DNA of 64,000 bases from Diabrotica undecimpunctata. Its lineage: Eukaryota > Arthropoda > Insecta > Coleoptera > Chrysomelidae. This document shows, one piece after another, positions 11,701 through 24,400 of the stretch; position 1 is the first letter of the stretch; every line of letters begins with the position of its first letter. The translations under genes were made by a program, and so were the position numbers. The DNA is taken from assembly GCF_040954645.1 (NCBI RefSeq), contig NC_092807.1, forward strand, positions 55,451,239 through 55,515,238, in the 5' to 3' direction. Under the pieces are notes generated by a model. That model saw only the letters and a list, made by a program, of their open reading frames with translations, did no database searches and was not told where the DNA came from.

Positions 11701-12978
11701 CACTTAATAAAATTAAACAGCAGCCTAGCCTAATTACTTGTTAGTAGCAAGAACCAGCAAAAAGTTGTTGTCAATAATCGATAAGTTGAATTGAAATCGA
11801 TAAAATATTTTGCCTTTTAAATTTCTGATTTTAAGGTTATTAATAATGCAGTTTTGTACTCACAGAATTCTACGATTTTCAGTACACTGTCACATTTAAC
11901 TTTGAACAGGATTTTGATTTTAATATTATTCACTAATTACACGTTCAGAACTAAAGAAATAATAGTTTAAATATTTAAATTTTTAAGAGAAACTTTGAAA
12001 TGCGTCTAAACACTTTGACAGTTTTTTGACCGAATAAAGTTTTGTTTAGCACCGTTAGCTAATTTTAATAATATAATAAGCGAACAGTACATTTGCATTG
12101 TTGACTCGAACAGTACAGCAGGGTTAATTTCTGTAATGATAAAGACTTTTTCAAGAGGTTTAGATTAAGTAAACCGACAGTGATCTATATTTTGAGAAAA
12201 TATTGTGAAAAGTTGTTAATAAAAGATTATAAAATTAGGCGTATACCTCTTTTTCTCTACTTAGTTTAAGCATTGAATGTTTTCATAATCTTAATAATTA
12301 ATCAAATGGATTAGTTACGGTTTTTAAGAGATATTGTTGCTATTAATTAAATAATAGTAGTATAGGATTTAAAAATGAAAAATATGCACATAGTACCTAC
12401 GTTATCAGATCCTTTTAATAATTATAAAATACATTAAATTATAAACATATAAAAAAAGACTCACAGTAAGTATACAAAATAACCAGAGTGTAGTACAAAA
12501 TTTTTAATAAATCTTCTATACATATAATATATGGAATATTAGTTTTAAATTCTGACAATTTCGGGATCATTCTAGATACTTAGCAGATAGGTATAAATAA
12601 TTATGTATTTTTGACAAAAAGTATAAATGAAGATAATAGAAATGGGTTGTTACTTGAAGATTCTGATTATACAGTAAAGCCATTTATAAGAAGTCCACTA
12701 AAGAATCCATAAAGAAATTTTCTATAATTAATTTCATGTTAAAACCAGATATGTAACAAAACTTTTTATGTTTAAATAATATTTCATCCAATGGAAATGG
12801 CTGTAAAGTTGAAAAGATTCAACCATTCTAATCCACAGCAACATTCTACAAGTGTAATCTAGCGAAAGATATAAAAGAAGGCAATTTTGAAGATAAATTG
12901 CTAGATGAAAACATTATTAAACTTTCCAAAGTTAAAGACTGTTGTTAATATTAAATTGTAATAAATTTCATTTTATTT
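11701..12978. other. AT-rich DNA: LINE 5' side, then left flank of a Tc1-like relic
   Basis: No ORF is supported. The first few hundred bases may contain the 5' UTR of LINE copy A. From about 12670 the sequence probably belongs to the Tc1-like relic that follows, but I could not match an inverted repeat. Confidence 0.4.
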
Positions 12979-13640
12979 TTGCCTAAGGAAAAGCCAATTT
13001 TAACATTACAACAAAAGAAAAATAGACTAAGATGGTCAGAAAAGCATAAAGATTGGACTCAGTCGCAATGGGATTCAATACAATGGAGTGATGAGTCCAG
13101 ATTTAAAGTGTGTGTTGGAGATAGTAGGAGTGTCGTCATTCGCAGGAAAAATGAAGCTTTTCATCCCGACTATCTAAAGAGAAAAGTCAAATTTCCTGCA
13201 TCTGTCGTGATCTGTGGCAGCATGGCGTTTAAAGGTGTGGGATAGTTACATTTTATCGATTGGATTGTAAACACTGACAAATATTTGAATATTTTAGAAG
13301 AATCTCTTGTACCGATTATGGAAAACTGTTTAACATCAGTGGAAGATTTTGTCTTCCAAAAGGACGCCGCAGGTTTTTATACCTAAAAAAAATTTAAAAT
13401 GGATTAAAAACCATGGCATACCACTTCTGGAATGGATTTATAACAGTCCCGACTTGTCCCCGATGGAGACTTTGTGGTGCGCTTTGAGAAAACATTCTAT
13501 CAGGTCCGTCCACAAATTAAAGGAAAAATTGCAAGAAATATGGGATTCGTTTATATTAAAATTTGCCTAAAAAAAATTTGGTAAAAACTGTGCCTCGAAG
13601 AATTGTGGATGTCAATAAAAATAAAGGAGATGTAACTTTG
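12979..13640 (+). pseudogene. Tc1-like transposase relic (Tc1/mariner superfamily)
   Basis: The first ORF (12979-13245) reads KPILT, the RLRWSEKHKDWT region, then SDESRF, the first catalytic D of Tc1-type DDE enzymes, and VVICGSMAFKGVG. After a TAG the reading continues with a decayed second-D block (QKDAAG, where the family has a QQDNAP-type motif). In another frame the third block follows, SPDLSPMETLWCAL, at 13440-13490. The N-terminal DNA-binding helix-turn-helix is missing or unreadable. At least one stop and one frameshift are present, and the second catalytic aspartate block is damaged. Confidence 0.85.
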
Positions 13641-14199
13641 TGGTAAACTTTTACATTTTTTTTGGTTAATATTACATATTCTATGCGTTTTTTTTTTAAT
13701 TTATTATTATTCTGTTAAATCAATAGTTTTCATTAAGTTATAAAATATTTTCTATTAGGAAATTCAAAAATGTTTAAAAAATCCAAAATTTACGCTGCGC
13801 TTTTATTTTTGTTCTCTAAAATTTAATTTTCTTATCGATCTAACGTTGGGTCAACTGATATGGGAAGGGGCTCGTACACATTAAAAATTGAAATTTTATT
13901 ATTAAATTAAAATCAAACAAAACAAATCTTGCCTATAGCTTTACATAGATTTTTAAATGATACTTATGATATCTGAATGTTTTCGTGATTAGATGTAGAT
14001 AAACTTAGTTGAATCTAGATACTTTTATGTTCTAGATATCTTCAGGTGGCCTTTGGGTTCTAAATAGCAGTTGCAGTTAATATTTCATGTACTGCATAAT
14101 CCTTCACCCAAAAGGTTGAACAAAATTTTTACCAAAAAACTAGAAAAATTACCCATGTGTTAGCAACTGTATAGCCTTTATTTCCTTGCCAATTGAAAA
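13641..14199. other. AT-rich spacer, no gene seen
   Basis: No coding sequence or structured repeat could be supported here beyond T-rich tracts near 13690. Confidence 0.5.
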
Positions 14200-15720
14200 T
14201 TGAAACTAATTACTATATTAAATAACAAACATCAAATTGGCACGGATAAAATAAACATAATTATTACTAAACAAATTGGTTTAATTATATCAAAGATACT
14301 AACTGCATATGGAAATAATGATCCTCGCATTGTTTGTGCTCATAAATGTGATGTTTGCAAGGCATATCTATTGACTCCTAATGATGTAAATAACTTTTAT
14401 CATAAAATCTACCCACACAAGACTTCTGCTGATCAGAACAACTTCGTATTAAAACACCTTCTCAATCAAGAATCTAAGCAACAAAGGCCTAGAAATAAAA
14501 CAAATCGATGATCTCGAACGTGCGTGTAATTCCACAATCCTGTCCATTAGACAATTTTCATCAAAAAAAAATTAAATCGATTAGCTAAAGCTTTAAAAGA
14601 GTTAGGAGAATGTCCTCGTGAAAAGCCAGGTGAAGCTAGGATAAAACCCAAAAATTCAAGTACAAGTCAATCAATAATTGATTTTAAAAAACTATTAAAG
14701 TGTTGTGAAAGTTATTATGGTTGTGGTAAGAGCGTCCGCGGTTTACTCAGCCCTGAGTTATCTATTAAAAAATTTTGGGGTTTTTGGAAACATACTCAAA
14801 AAGAAAAAAAGAAGTCACTTGCATCTTACTCAAAGTTCTTCAAGATCTTCCAGACGAAATTCAATCTAAGTTTTGTCAGTCCAAAGACAGACGTTTGTTC
14901 ATTTTTGGATCTAACAAAAAGTGAAATAAATTTATGCAAAGACCTTTAAGAAAAAGCTTTCCTTATTACTAAGTACAGATTGCACAAGTTACGAGATAAG
15001 AAATTTTACAAACTGCTTAAAAGAACAGAAGCTGATGTAATTAAGGTATCTTTTTACATGGAACAAAACCAGCCTCTTCCAAAACTAAGTTGGTGAGGTA
15101 TTTTATTCTCGACAAATTTGGGTTTATAACCTTACTTTTGTATTCATGGAAGATACACAAGCTTCTACTAATACTTTTCTGTACATATAGACTGAAAATC
15201 GGAGCGGACGCGGCTCCAATCAAGTAGTTTTAGTTCTGTATAACTTTTTGGGGATTTTGGAAGAGAAGTTTAAAAATTTTCCAGCGAAATCATTAACACT
15301 TTAACGGTTTTCAGATGCTTGCAGTGGGCAAAATAAGAATCAAAATGTTTTGGGTTTCCTCCTTAGTTATGTGCAGACTTCCAGAGCGTTTAGTTATATT
15401 CAGCATTGCTTTCCAATCAGGGGACCTATGCCTCCTGATAGAGTATTTAAATGTTTTGAAAAAATATTTAGAAGAAAAGAAACAATAGTTGAACCAGAAG
15501 AGTACTATAAAGTTTTTGTATCTTCAGCTACAGTTAAAGTTTTAGGAAAAGACTGGGAACTGTATTGAAGAAGCTTCCTTTTTTGATGAGCGAAACGAGT
15601 TTTTTCATTTTCAAATAAAAAAAAAATAAGACATTGAACCTAAAAATACTTACTGTGTTGATTCTAGTACTTTTAAAGTTATAAAAAAGGCTGCATTTTG
15701 TTGGGAGTGTACAGTACAAT
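14200..15720 (+). pseudogene. Relic of an arthropod multi-copy protein with CSGQNKN motif (DUF7869-like?)
   Basis: Pieces in several frames form one protein in order. First is an N-terminal part at 14200-14511 with two CxxC-like pairs (CAHKCDVCKAYLL). Then comes CCESYYGCGKSVRGLLSPELSI (about 14700-14770), then SFVSPKTDVCSF (about 14870-14915), then EQNQPLPKLSW (about 15060). A DACSGQNKN block (about 15315) follows, then FPIRGPMPPDRVFKCFEKIF (about 15410-15475). In many insect genomes proteins with a D-N-C-S-G-Q-N block followed by a GHS-P-DR-F block are multi-copy, uncharacterised and look like DDE-type integrase or transposase relatives. I recall the label DUF7869 for these but cannot verify it. 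Several stops and frameshifts; not functional. Confidence 0.6.
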
Positions 15721-16358
15721 GAAGTTTATGCCATTAGCGAATTATGTCAGTAAAGAAAAAAGAAAAAAGATGTAGAAAACCTTCTCAAATTTATTTCATT
15801 ATCTAAAAGTTCAAAAGACTTTTATAAAACTGCAATTACCAATGTGCAATATGGTTCCAATGATAATAATACTGTAGTGTATGATGCACTAGAGCCTTTT
15901 ATTTGAAATATTTTTCAACTTAACTTTTTACATAGTGACAAAAATGTAACCAATTGATTTTTTATTAATAAAAATTAATTTTTAATTATGTACATAGATG
16001 GTTATTAAACCTTTGCTGACGTCTTAAAGACAAGCTCTGATTATTAATAAACTTACAAATGAATAATAATATGAAGTTGTCTCCCACATGAATTTTCCAA
16101 AATTGCTTAGACACAAAAAGTCACTGACTTAAGGTCGTTTAAAAAAAAAACAAATGTTTAACTTCATAGAAGCCATGATTTTGTGTTCAAATCTTATTTT
16201 CAATTGTCTTGAAACAAGAATTTGAACCTGCAAATTACATGACTGATTCTATTTTACAGTACCATCTAATTATATTCTTACACATAAAAAATTCGTTCCT
16301 GAAAAATTTACTTTTTTGACTTAAAAACCTTGTGGAATTCACCTCTTCAATTATGGTA

Positions 16359-16422
<64 letters not shown>

Positions 16423-17009
16423 TATACATATATAATTTCAAACATAACATGTATAATATGCGTGATCCGAAATTTCCTGTGTGGGTTTATATCCCAGCAT
16501 ATTGACATTTCTACCAGAACAATGCAAAATATTTAATATTAGTTTCCGCCTGTCTTTGGAATTTCGCGTATTTTACTGTTCCCTAATATTCACATCTACT
16601 CTCTATACCGTGTATTAACCTTCGACAGAATGTTCAGTTTAAACTTAAAGGAATATTTGTATAATCTAAATTATCAGGAGTCAATAACTTAAAAATATTG
16701 TCTAAAATTTAAAACGATAAATAAAATCGAATTATGTTATAAATTTCTTCCTTTATTGCTTTTTCTCTTCTTACTGTAGAAAAGTTCTCTATTTTTTCTT
16801 TGAAGAACCGACTATATTTGTATCTACTAAAACCTCTTTTGTTCAGGTGTAGAAATTCTCTTCGGTTACGGAATATTTCTATTCATAAAATTAATTTTTG
16901 GCTGTATTTTCACTTTCCACTTTGTATTTTACTATTAATTTTTATTTTATGGCTTTTATGCCCTAGGAAATATTCTGATTGACTATTATTCTAATATTCT
17001 TACGATTTA
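15721..17009. other. AT-rich spacer with a (TA)n array
   Basis: No gene supported. Contains the (TA)30 array at 16361-16420. The ORFs reading through it encode only YIYIYI repeats and are artefacts of the microsatellite. Confidence 0.6.
16361..16420. repeat. (TA)n microsatellite, about 60 bp
   Basis: Uninterrupted alternating TA. Confidence 0.97.
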
Positions 17010-17654
17010 TACAAACTTTCTTTAATAAAATGTTGATATTAAGAAAAATACAGGGTGTTAAAGTGTAAATTTAAAATTTTATTTTTCGCTATACCTTTCA
17101 TGTTTGTAAACATTTATATATAAAAATTTACAATTGAGTACTTTTAGATATGGGAAATTATAATTTAATACACACTTTAATGTAGCTGATAGAGGGCACC
17201 ACATATGCCACATATCTGGCATAAATTTGCACTTAACTTTTTTGCTCTTCAAGTTACAGGTACTTGTGATAAAAAATATTAAACATTATTTTAACAAAAA
17301 AAAATAGTATACGTATTAATAACTTCAAAACTGAACAGTTTTCAAGATAATCGCATTTTACAAATCAGCTGTATAATTCTGATTTAACGCAATTACTCCA
17401 GGCAACGAAGGAAAATAGACAAAAAAATCAATACTTCTTAATTTTGTATGAAATACCTTTAACTAACGTTAATAGTTAACGAAATATCAAATCAAATAAA
17501 TATATTAACAGGATAATTAATAATAGGATTTGACAAAATAATAGGATTTTATATAAAACATTTTCAGTTTTATATTAAATTAAAGTCATAATCAAAACAT
17601 TATATGTACAAACCCAATTAAAAAATAGTGAAACTAAGTAACATTATTCTTTTT

Positions 17655-18480
17655 GTCAAAATAAGTGTTCCACCATTTTATTTAATTTAATTGTCAATAC
17701 ATTCACAATCACATCATTGATTCTAAAGAAATTGCCGCAGTATTTATTATGAGTATTATAAGTATAATAATAAGTATTCTTTTGGGATATTTTAAGTTAA
17801 GATAATTAAATAATTATATCAATATCTTATCATATGACCCAGGAATATGACTACCACGACCAATCCAACGTTCAGGAAAGTTGTATTTAAGTATATTCTC
17901 ACTGCCCTCTCTCTATAATGTGGTGCTGTACCATCTTGTATAAACCAAATATTTTGCGTAGGTTTGATGACAATTCTTCCAACAAATCAATAAAATCATT
18001 TTGTAAAAAATGTAAATAAATCTCTACATTCAAATTATAAGCTAATTCGAATATCTGTAAAAAATTATTATCAATGGTTTCAAATCATCAGTTTATTCTA
18101 AATTCATGTTGAAAATGCCTTTCTCTCTTAATATGAGGATATTCAGTATCTCAGAAATGATTTTTTTTTTAATTAAAAAGACCGTGTGTGTAAATTTAGC
18201 TTCATTTGTGAAAAATATTCTATCGACGAAGGTGTGGTTAAGATTTTACCTGTTTCGGACATCATTTACAAATCTGCATTTTAAAGGTAAATCTGCTGAC
18301 AATAGATTTTGCAGACGTGTAAAATGGTAAGAATGGAAATGCTTAAGGTATAGGATTTTTAAAGCTGAAGTTTTGCTCATTCCTAACGCTGACGATAAAC
18401 GTTGTGTACTTACTGGAGAATCATCGTCAACGCAAACCATTACTTCATCTTCCTGATCAGGCTTAATGATTCTCGGTCGC
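17655..18480 (-). pseudogene. IS630/mariner-type transposase relic
   Basis: The best block, at 18246-18440, contains STQRLSSALGMSKTSALKIL, a helix-turn-helix pattern, followed by FHSYHFTRLQNLL. Further on, in shifted frames, are a decayed SDEA-like region and WYSTTL near 17935, where the family has a DGAPPH-like block. Then come NFPERWIGRG (about 17860) and a C-terminal NKMVEHLF (about 17665). The S-T-RRIA helix, H-P-Y-H, F-P-N-RWIGRG order is typical of a very common insect Tc1/mariner-superfamily transposase. Many stops and frameshifts; dead copy. It sits centrally between the long inverted repeats, so it is probably this element's own gene. Confidence 0.75.
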
Positions 18481-19554
18481 CTAAGTTGTCAAGTTAAGGA
18501 CCAACTAAACTACTTTTGTCTACATTTTCGCCGAAAGGGATGTTTAAAAGTTTACTGATTGGGTTGTAGCCTGTTTGGGTATATTTTTAAATATTCCTTC
18601 TCATATCCATATTAGAAAAATTATTATGCCTCTGCATTTTCTGCTTTTCTTTAATAAACCAAAATAAACTAGATATTACAAAAATTACTGATTAATCGAA
18701 ACAAGATTTAATTTTAGTTATCAAAAACATTAGTGACATCAGCCATCTATATTAAAATTTCCCGTAATACATTGGGGTTGTCTACTGGTATCAAAACTGG
18801 CTTGAAAAGAAGGTGGTAGATACAGTAGCTGGTTAAATAATATTTTTAACATTGACTACAGTTATTTTAATATTTATTTATTATTTATATTTTAAACAAA
18901 TTATATTATATAAAAATTCGATAAATTATGTTTGCTAGTAGCGCCACCTGCTATAAATGCAATATTTAATCATTAATTTGATAGCGCCGTCTGACAGCGC
19001 TTCTTCCGTGACGCTCACCTCAGCAGTTTACAATAGAGAAAAAGTAATACAACACCAGTATAGAAACTTAGTTTAGAAACTTATAAAAGTGATAAAGAAA
19101 CTAAATTGTAAACATGATGACGGCCAATGTCTGAATACGGACACGACACCTAAAGAAGAAGATAGAAGCTTCTCGCCAATAATACATTTAGCAGCCAAAA
19201 CAAAGCATTTTGTGATGTAACATTATGATCTTTGAGTTGTTTTAATAAGAACAAACTACTAATTATGCTTATCCACGGGTATTCAGTGCTTTTTTGCACA
19301 AATATCGCAACTAAGAATTATTATGCAGTTGACTAATAAAATGCGATTATTTCAAAAACGGTTGAATTTTAAAGTTATTAACAAGTACACCTTTTCTTTG
19401 TAAAAATAATGTATCTTTAATATTTTTTAACATAAATAGCGCTAACTTAAAGAGTAAAAAACTTAAGCTCGAATTTATGCGACATATGTGGCGCCCTCTA
19501 TCAGCTACATCAAAGTATGCATAATATTATAATTCACAAACCTGGAAGTTATAG

Positions 19555-20533
19555 CTTTTTCTTCTTTTTCTTTGTTGTATGTAGGCTCTATTGCCTGTTT
19601 CTTCTTCAATATTAGCCTCCTAAATTGTTTAAATTATCTCATCATCTTTTTCTTGGTCTGCCAATACTTCTTCGTCCATTTGGTGACCTATCTCGTGCTA
19701 TTTGTACTATCCTATCCTCTGCCATTCTACTAATGTGTTTGTTCCACTCGTGTGTCTGTTTTATCACCCATCCATTTCTGTCTTCTATATTGCATGCTCT
19801 TCTTATGTTTTCGCTTCTCTCGCTATCCAACAGACTTTTCCCTGATATTCGTCGGAGTATTTTCATCCCTGTTATTTCTAGTAGTCGTCTCATTTAAGAA
19901 GTGTCAGATCTTGTCTCCGCCGTGTATGTTAATATAGGTCTAATTGCTGCTTTGTAGATTCCTGTTTTTGTGTCTTGTCTTAGGTGTTCGTTCTTCCAGA
20001 TTGCGTCATTAAGAGATCCCGCCGCTTTACTTGCTTTTAAGCTTTTTTCTCGTACTACTTCTTCAACATCTCCGCAACTAGCTATATCTATTCCCAGATA
20101 TCTAAACCTTGCTTCCTGCTTTATTATCTTCCCATCAATTTTGATTTTACATCGTAGTGTTTATTTAGATGTTGTCATACATTTGGTTTTTTTCTGCAGA
20201 TATTCTCATATTGTATTTTTTGGCTCTTGTATTGAAGGTATGTTATTTTTTGGATTTTGTCTTCTGTCTCGGCGATTAATGCGGCGTCGTCTGCATAACA
20301 TAATAATTGGAATACTTTGTTCCCCATTCTGTAGCCATGACCTTTACGAAATAATACTTTTGCTTGTATTATTTCGTCCATTATTATATTAAAGAGAAGT
20401 GAGCTTAACTAGTCACCCTGGCTGACTCCGCTTTGTACTGGTATACAGAGGGTTGATGGGCCAGGCTAGTATCCTACCCATTGTAAAAGAAAACAAGGCT
20501 CAAAGAACCAATATAAAGCCTCGGAACCAGACA
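19555..20533 (-). mobile_element. 5'-truncated LINE inserted in transposon arm, 10-bp TSD
   Basis: The direct repeat GAAGTTATAG occurs at 19545-19554 and 20534-20543. Minus-strand fragments show an RT motif block with SGVSQGD (about 20420), LLFNIIMDEII, then GYRMGNK and LCYADDA (about 20290). After these come a MKILRRISGKSLLDSERSENIRRACN segment and an RRSIGRPRKRW tail (about 19645-19660). An impure (GAA)n-type tail lies at 19555-19580. At least one stop and two frameshifts. The same family occurs at 61107-61826. About 80 bp at the 5' end (20450-20533) is not assignable to RT. Confidence 0.88.
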
Positions 20534-20671
20534 GAAGTTATAGTGAAAAATAAAATTTTAAATTTTCCCTGTATCTTTCTTAATATCAATATTTTATTAA
20601 AGCAAGTTTGCTTAAATTGTGATATTGTAAAGTGCGGAATGTACGGTTTCTTTTTGTACAATTACTGAACC

Positions 20672-20675
<4 letters not shown>

Positions 20676-20746
<71 letters not shown>
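20676..20746. repeat. (TA)n microsatellite, about 70 bp
   Basis: Pure TA run directly outside the right end of the long-TIR transposon. Confidence 0.96.
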
Positions 20747-20749
<3 letters not shown>

Positions 20750-21189
20750 ATGATGATATATATATATGCTATTTGATGTTCTATCTTTTATCATTGACAA
20801 TAGGTTATTAATAGTTAACACTGTTAAACCTCAAAATATTTTTTTTTTCTTGGCTTGGACAATTGTCATTCAGCCAGTCACAATCAGCATGAGCTTTATT
20901 TTCGAATTTAAATACGCATATAAATATTTAAAGAATTAGTGAAACATGATTAATATAATAATAATAATAATATAATTATTCCGTACTTAGCTAAATGTAC
21001 ATACTATGTTAATAAATACTATATTATACCTTAATTATAATTTAGTTATTGACAGACGTGAAATACATAGTGTATACATCTTACAAATAAAAATATCTAC
21101 CTACTATGTTAATAAATACAACTATGGTAATATATATTTTTTTTTAATCACTACGTTAGGACATAAACCCGATTCAACACCTCGGAGGT
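20747..21189. other. AT-rich spacer, no gene seen
   Basis: Only short AT-rich repeats, including a near-duplicate CTACTATGTTAATAAATAC at about 21000 and 21098. Confidence 0.5.
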
Positions 21190-21224
21190 TTAGATCCTCT
21201 TAGTGAGGATCTTAGTTTTACTAT

Positions 21225-21395
21225 ATTTTTATTTTTTTTTTATTTTTTCTTTTTTTTTAATTTTTTTTTTTTAATATTTTTTTTATAATCTTTTTTTTTA
21301 TTAATTTTTTTTTAATTTATTTTTTTTTTAATTTATTTTTTTAATCTATTTTTTTAAGTATTTTTTTATATTCCTTTTTTTTTATTTTTTCCAAA
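21225..21395 (-). repeat. A-rich 3' tail of LINE copy B (T-rich on + strand)
   Basis: About 170 bases made almost wholly of T runs with scattered A on the + strand. This is much longer and more heterogeneous than the 10-18 base tails of the other LINE copies here. Confidence 0.8.
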
Positions 21396-21413
21396 CATAG
21401 GTTACAAATCTAA

Positions 21414-24400
21414 TTACAGGCATACTTTACTATCAGACAAAAAGTTTATCAAGCAGTCAAACATTTTCTTTTCATTAAGTGATAGTAGAAAGAGAATATT
21501 AACAGGAAGTGGGATGTTCTTGTCCATCATTCTTTTAATAAGGTTGTTGGTGTGTTGTTTATACTTTTGACATTCAAAAAATATGTGATTTAAGTCACTT
21601 TTAATCTGACATTTTTGACAAATATCGGAATCTAATATATTTATTTTAAATAAATGTGCAGGATAACATGCATGACCAAATCTAAGTCTACTGATGGTAG
21701 TTATATATTTGCGAGGGAGGATAAAATTGTTATACCAAGGTTTTTTTGGAATATTTGGTTGTATCAAACTGTATTGTGTTTTAGAAATACTACAGTACTT
21801 TTCCCAGTGTGCTTTCCAGTTGTTCATTTGTTCAGTTCTTGAACAAGCAAAAGCATCTATAATGCAAGGATGATAGTTGGTTAGTGTTCCATGAATGATG
21901 GAATTTTTAGCTAACTGGTCTACGTGTTCATTATATGTAAGTCCTGAATGTGCTTTGATCCACATCAATTGTATTTTTTGGGTGTATTTATTAATTTCAA
22001 ATAAGCATTTTTTTATTAAAAAAATGTATGGATTAGAAGTACTACATGGTAGTTGCGGTTTTTGAATAGCTGTAAGTACAGATAATGAATCAGATAAAAT
22101 TACTGCTGAACTATAGGATGCAAATTTAAAATAAATTAAAGCTTCATATATGGCCGCAGCCTCGGCACTAAAAATAGAGAAATTTGTGGGCAGCTTAAAC
22201 ATTTTTTCTATGAATTTATCTGGAATATAAAAGGCACAGCCAGTACCCTTTGAACTTTTAGATGCGTCTGTATAAATACAAACAGATTTTGGCCAATTTG
22301 TTAGATAGTTGTTTAAAACAATACGACTTATTAAAGGGTTCTCATGATAAATAGGTTGTATTATATGTACTTGATCCAGTAACTCAAAGAAATCTTTAAA
22401 ATTTACCACTTTATTTGCAACTGTAAGTTCAGTATCTTTATTTGCAGTATTTCGAAATGCTTCGCATAAGGGTGGAGAATTCTTGTGAGTCCAATATTTA
22501 TTTGTTAAGTCGAAATAGTTTAAACTACTAATATCTTTATATAAACAAGTGTTGTAACCACGAACTTTAAGGAGAAATTTTTGACTGAGATATTCTCTTC
22601 TAAATTTACTGGGCGGTTCCATTGTCTCAACATAAAGTGGTTCAATAGGGGTAGATCTCATAGCACCCATGCAACACCGCAAAGCTGTGTTTATAAAAAC
22701 ATCTATACGGCCTAAAATATTGTTACTAGCGGATCCGTAAAGTACAGAGCCATAATCTATAATGGACCTGATATAAGAACGATAAAATAGAAGACATGTT
22801 TCAACATCAGCACCCCACCAAGTTTTTGTAATTGATTTGAGAAAGTTTAGTGCTTTATTACACCTATCAAGCATAAAATCAACATGCAGTTTCCAGGTCA
22901 GTTTTGTATCCAAAATCATACCCAAATATTTTATCGACTTACAGAGGGGAAAATAATTATCATTTAATATTATTTGTTCTCTTTGAGGCAAGTTATGTCT
23001 AGTGAATATACAAATGTTAGACTTGTTGTTTGCCAACTCAAAATCATTTTTTCTAAACCACCTACAGCAATGTTCATGAACACATTCCAATGTGTTTAAG
23101 CCGTCATTGTATTTTTAAGATTCAGTATAGATACAGAAGTCATCTGCATATTGTATTGTATTAAATGAAATTTTTTCGATACTAATATTATGAAAATCGG
23201 CTGTGTAAAGATTAAATAGAAGTGGACTTAAAACTGAGCCCTGTGGAAGACCCGAACTATTAAAACGTGGTCCAATGAGTTGATTGTTTTCCATCCTAAT
23301 ATATATTTTCCTGTTTAAGTAGAAATTGACAATATTTTGGGCAAGCAGGAAAGGTATTTGGAATTGTTGAATCATTTTTTCTTTTAGCATATCTAAATTA
23401 ACACTGTCATATGCACCTTCAATATCCAAACATAATAGTGGAACATACGTATTGCGAGAATATGCATTTTGAATGTGAGTTACTACGGTAGCGAGTGCAT
23501 CCAAAGTACCACATCCTTGTCTGTAACCGAACTGAGAATTTGGAAGTAGTTTTTTCTCACTTAACCACCATTCAAGTCTTACTTTTAGTATCCTTTCTAA
23601 TACTTTGAGAACACAAGACATAAGTGAAATTGGTCTGTATGATTTTGCCAGATTCGGATCCTTCATTGGCTTTAAAATTGGGATTGCAATAACTTCTTTA
23701 AATTCATCCGTACCTGCAGACATAAATTCGTTAAATATTTCCAATAAAAGATCTTTAGCGATTGGAGGAAGCAGATCAAGCATAGGATACTTAATGTGGT
23801 CATAACCAGGACTTGTGCTAGAACGATTATTTAAAACATAGCTTAGTTCTGTCTGTCTAATCGGTTGAAGTAAAAAGTGGTTTTTGTCGGTTACTATTTT
23901 CTTAGGTTTATTAGGCATAGATATCACTGTTGGAGGAGCAATTATATCAAAAAACTCTTCTATCCAAATATTTTCAAAAGGTTTTTTTTTTGTTGGTGAT
24001 TTTCTGTATAACTTTCTAGCTTGAGTCCAAAGTACTGATGATGGTATTGATTTATTAAGAGAAGAAACCCAATTGACCCAGCTTTGTTTCGCAATACTTT
24101 TTAGTTGTTTTTTTGTACTTGCCATGTTTGATTGGCATTTTATATAGTTCTCAAAATTACGTTCTTTTTTATAATTCATGAGTGAATCTTGCCGGTTTTT
24201 AATAATAGTGTCACATTCAGAATTCCACCAAGGTGGCGGGTTTCGAGTTTTTGGCTTAAAAGGTTTATATTGTGGTATTGCAATGTAAGCAGCATAATTT
24301 ATACTATTAATTAAATGTTCATATTTGCTTGATGTGTTATTTGGAATTTCAGTATTTTGGTTAAAAAAGTTTTGTACTAAAGAAGTATATAAAGGCCAAT

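Larger units (their letters stand above)
17010..20620. mobile_element. DNA transposon with long (about 400 bp) terminal inverted repeats, split by a LINE
   Basis: The left arm (about 17010-17405) matches the reverse complement of a right arm in two pieces (about 19275-19556 and 20541-20620). Landmarks include AGCTGATAGAGGGC at about 17185 against GCCCTCTATCAGCT at about 19492. Others are the blocks around AATCGCATTTTA and AAAATTTAAAATTTTATTTT. The two right-arm pieces join once the LINE at 19555-20533 is removed. Between the arms is a decayed minus-strand IS630/mariner-type transposase. The outermost termini are ambiguous by some tens of bases. Confidence 0.82.

Noticed and set aside
12024..12045. 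GAATAAAG as a TSD partner for LINE copy A (also beside its tail at about 6488)
   Set aside because: Only 7-8 AT-rich bases match and the implied 5' UTR is unsupported. Too weak to fix the 5' end.
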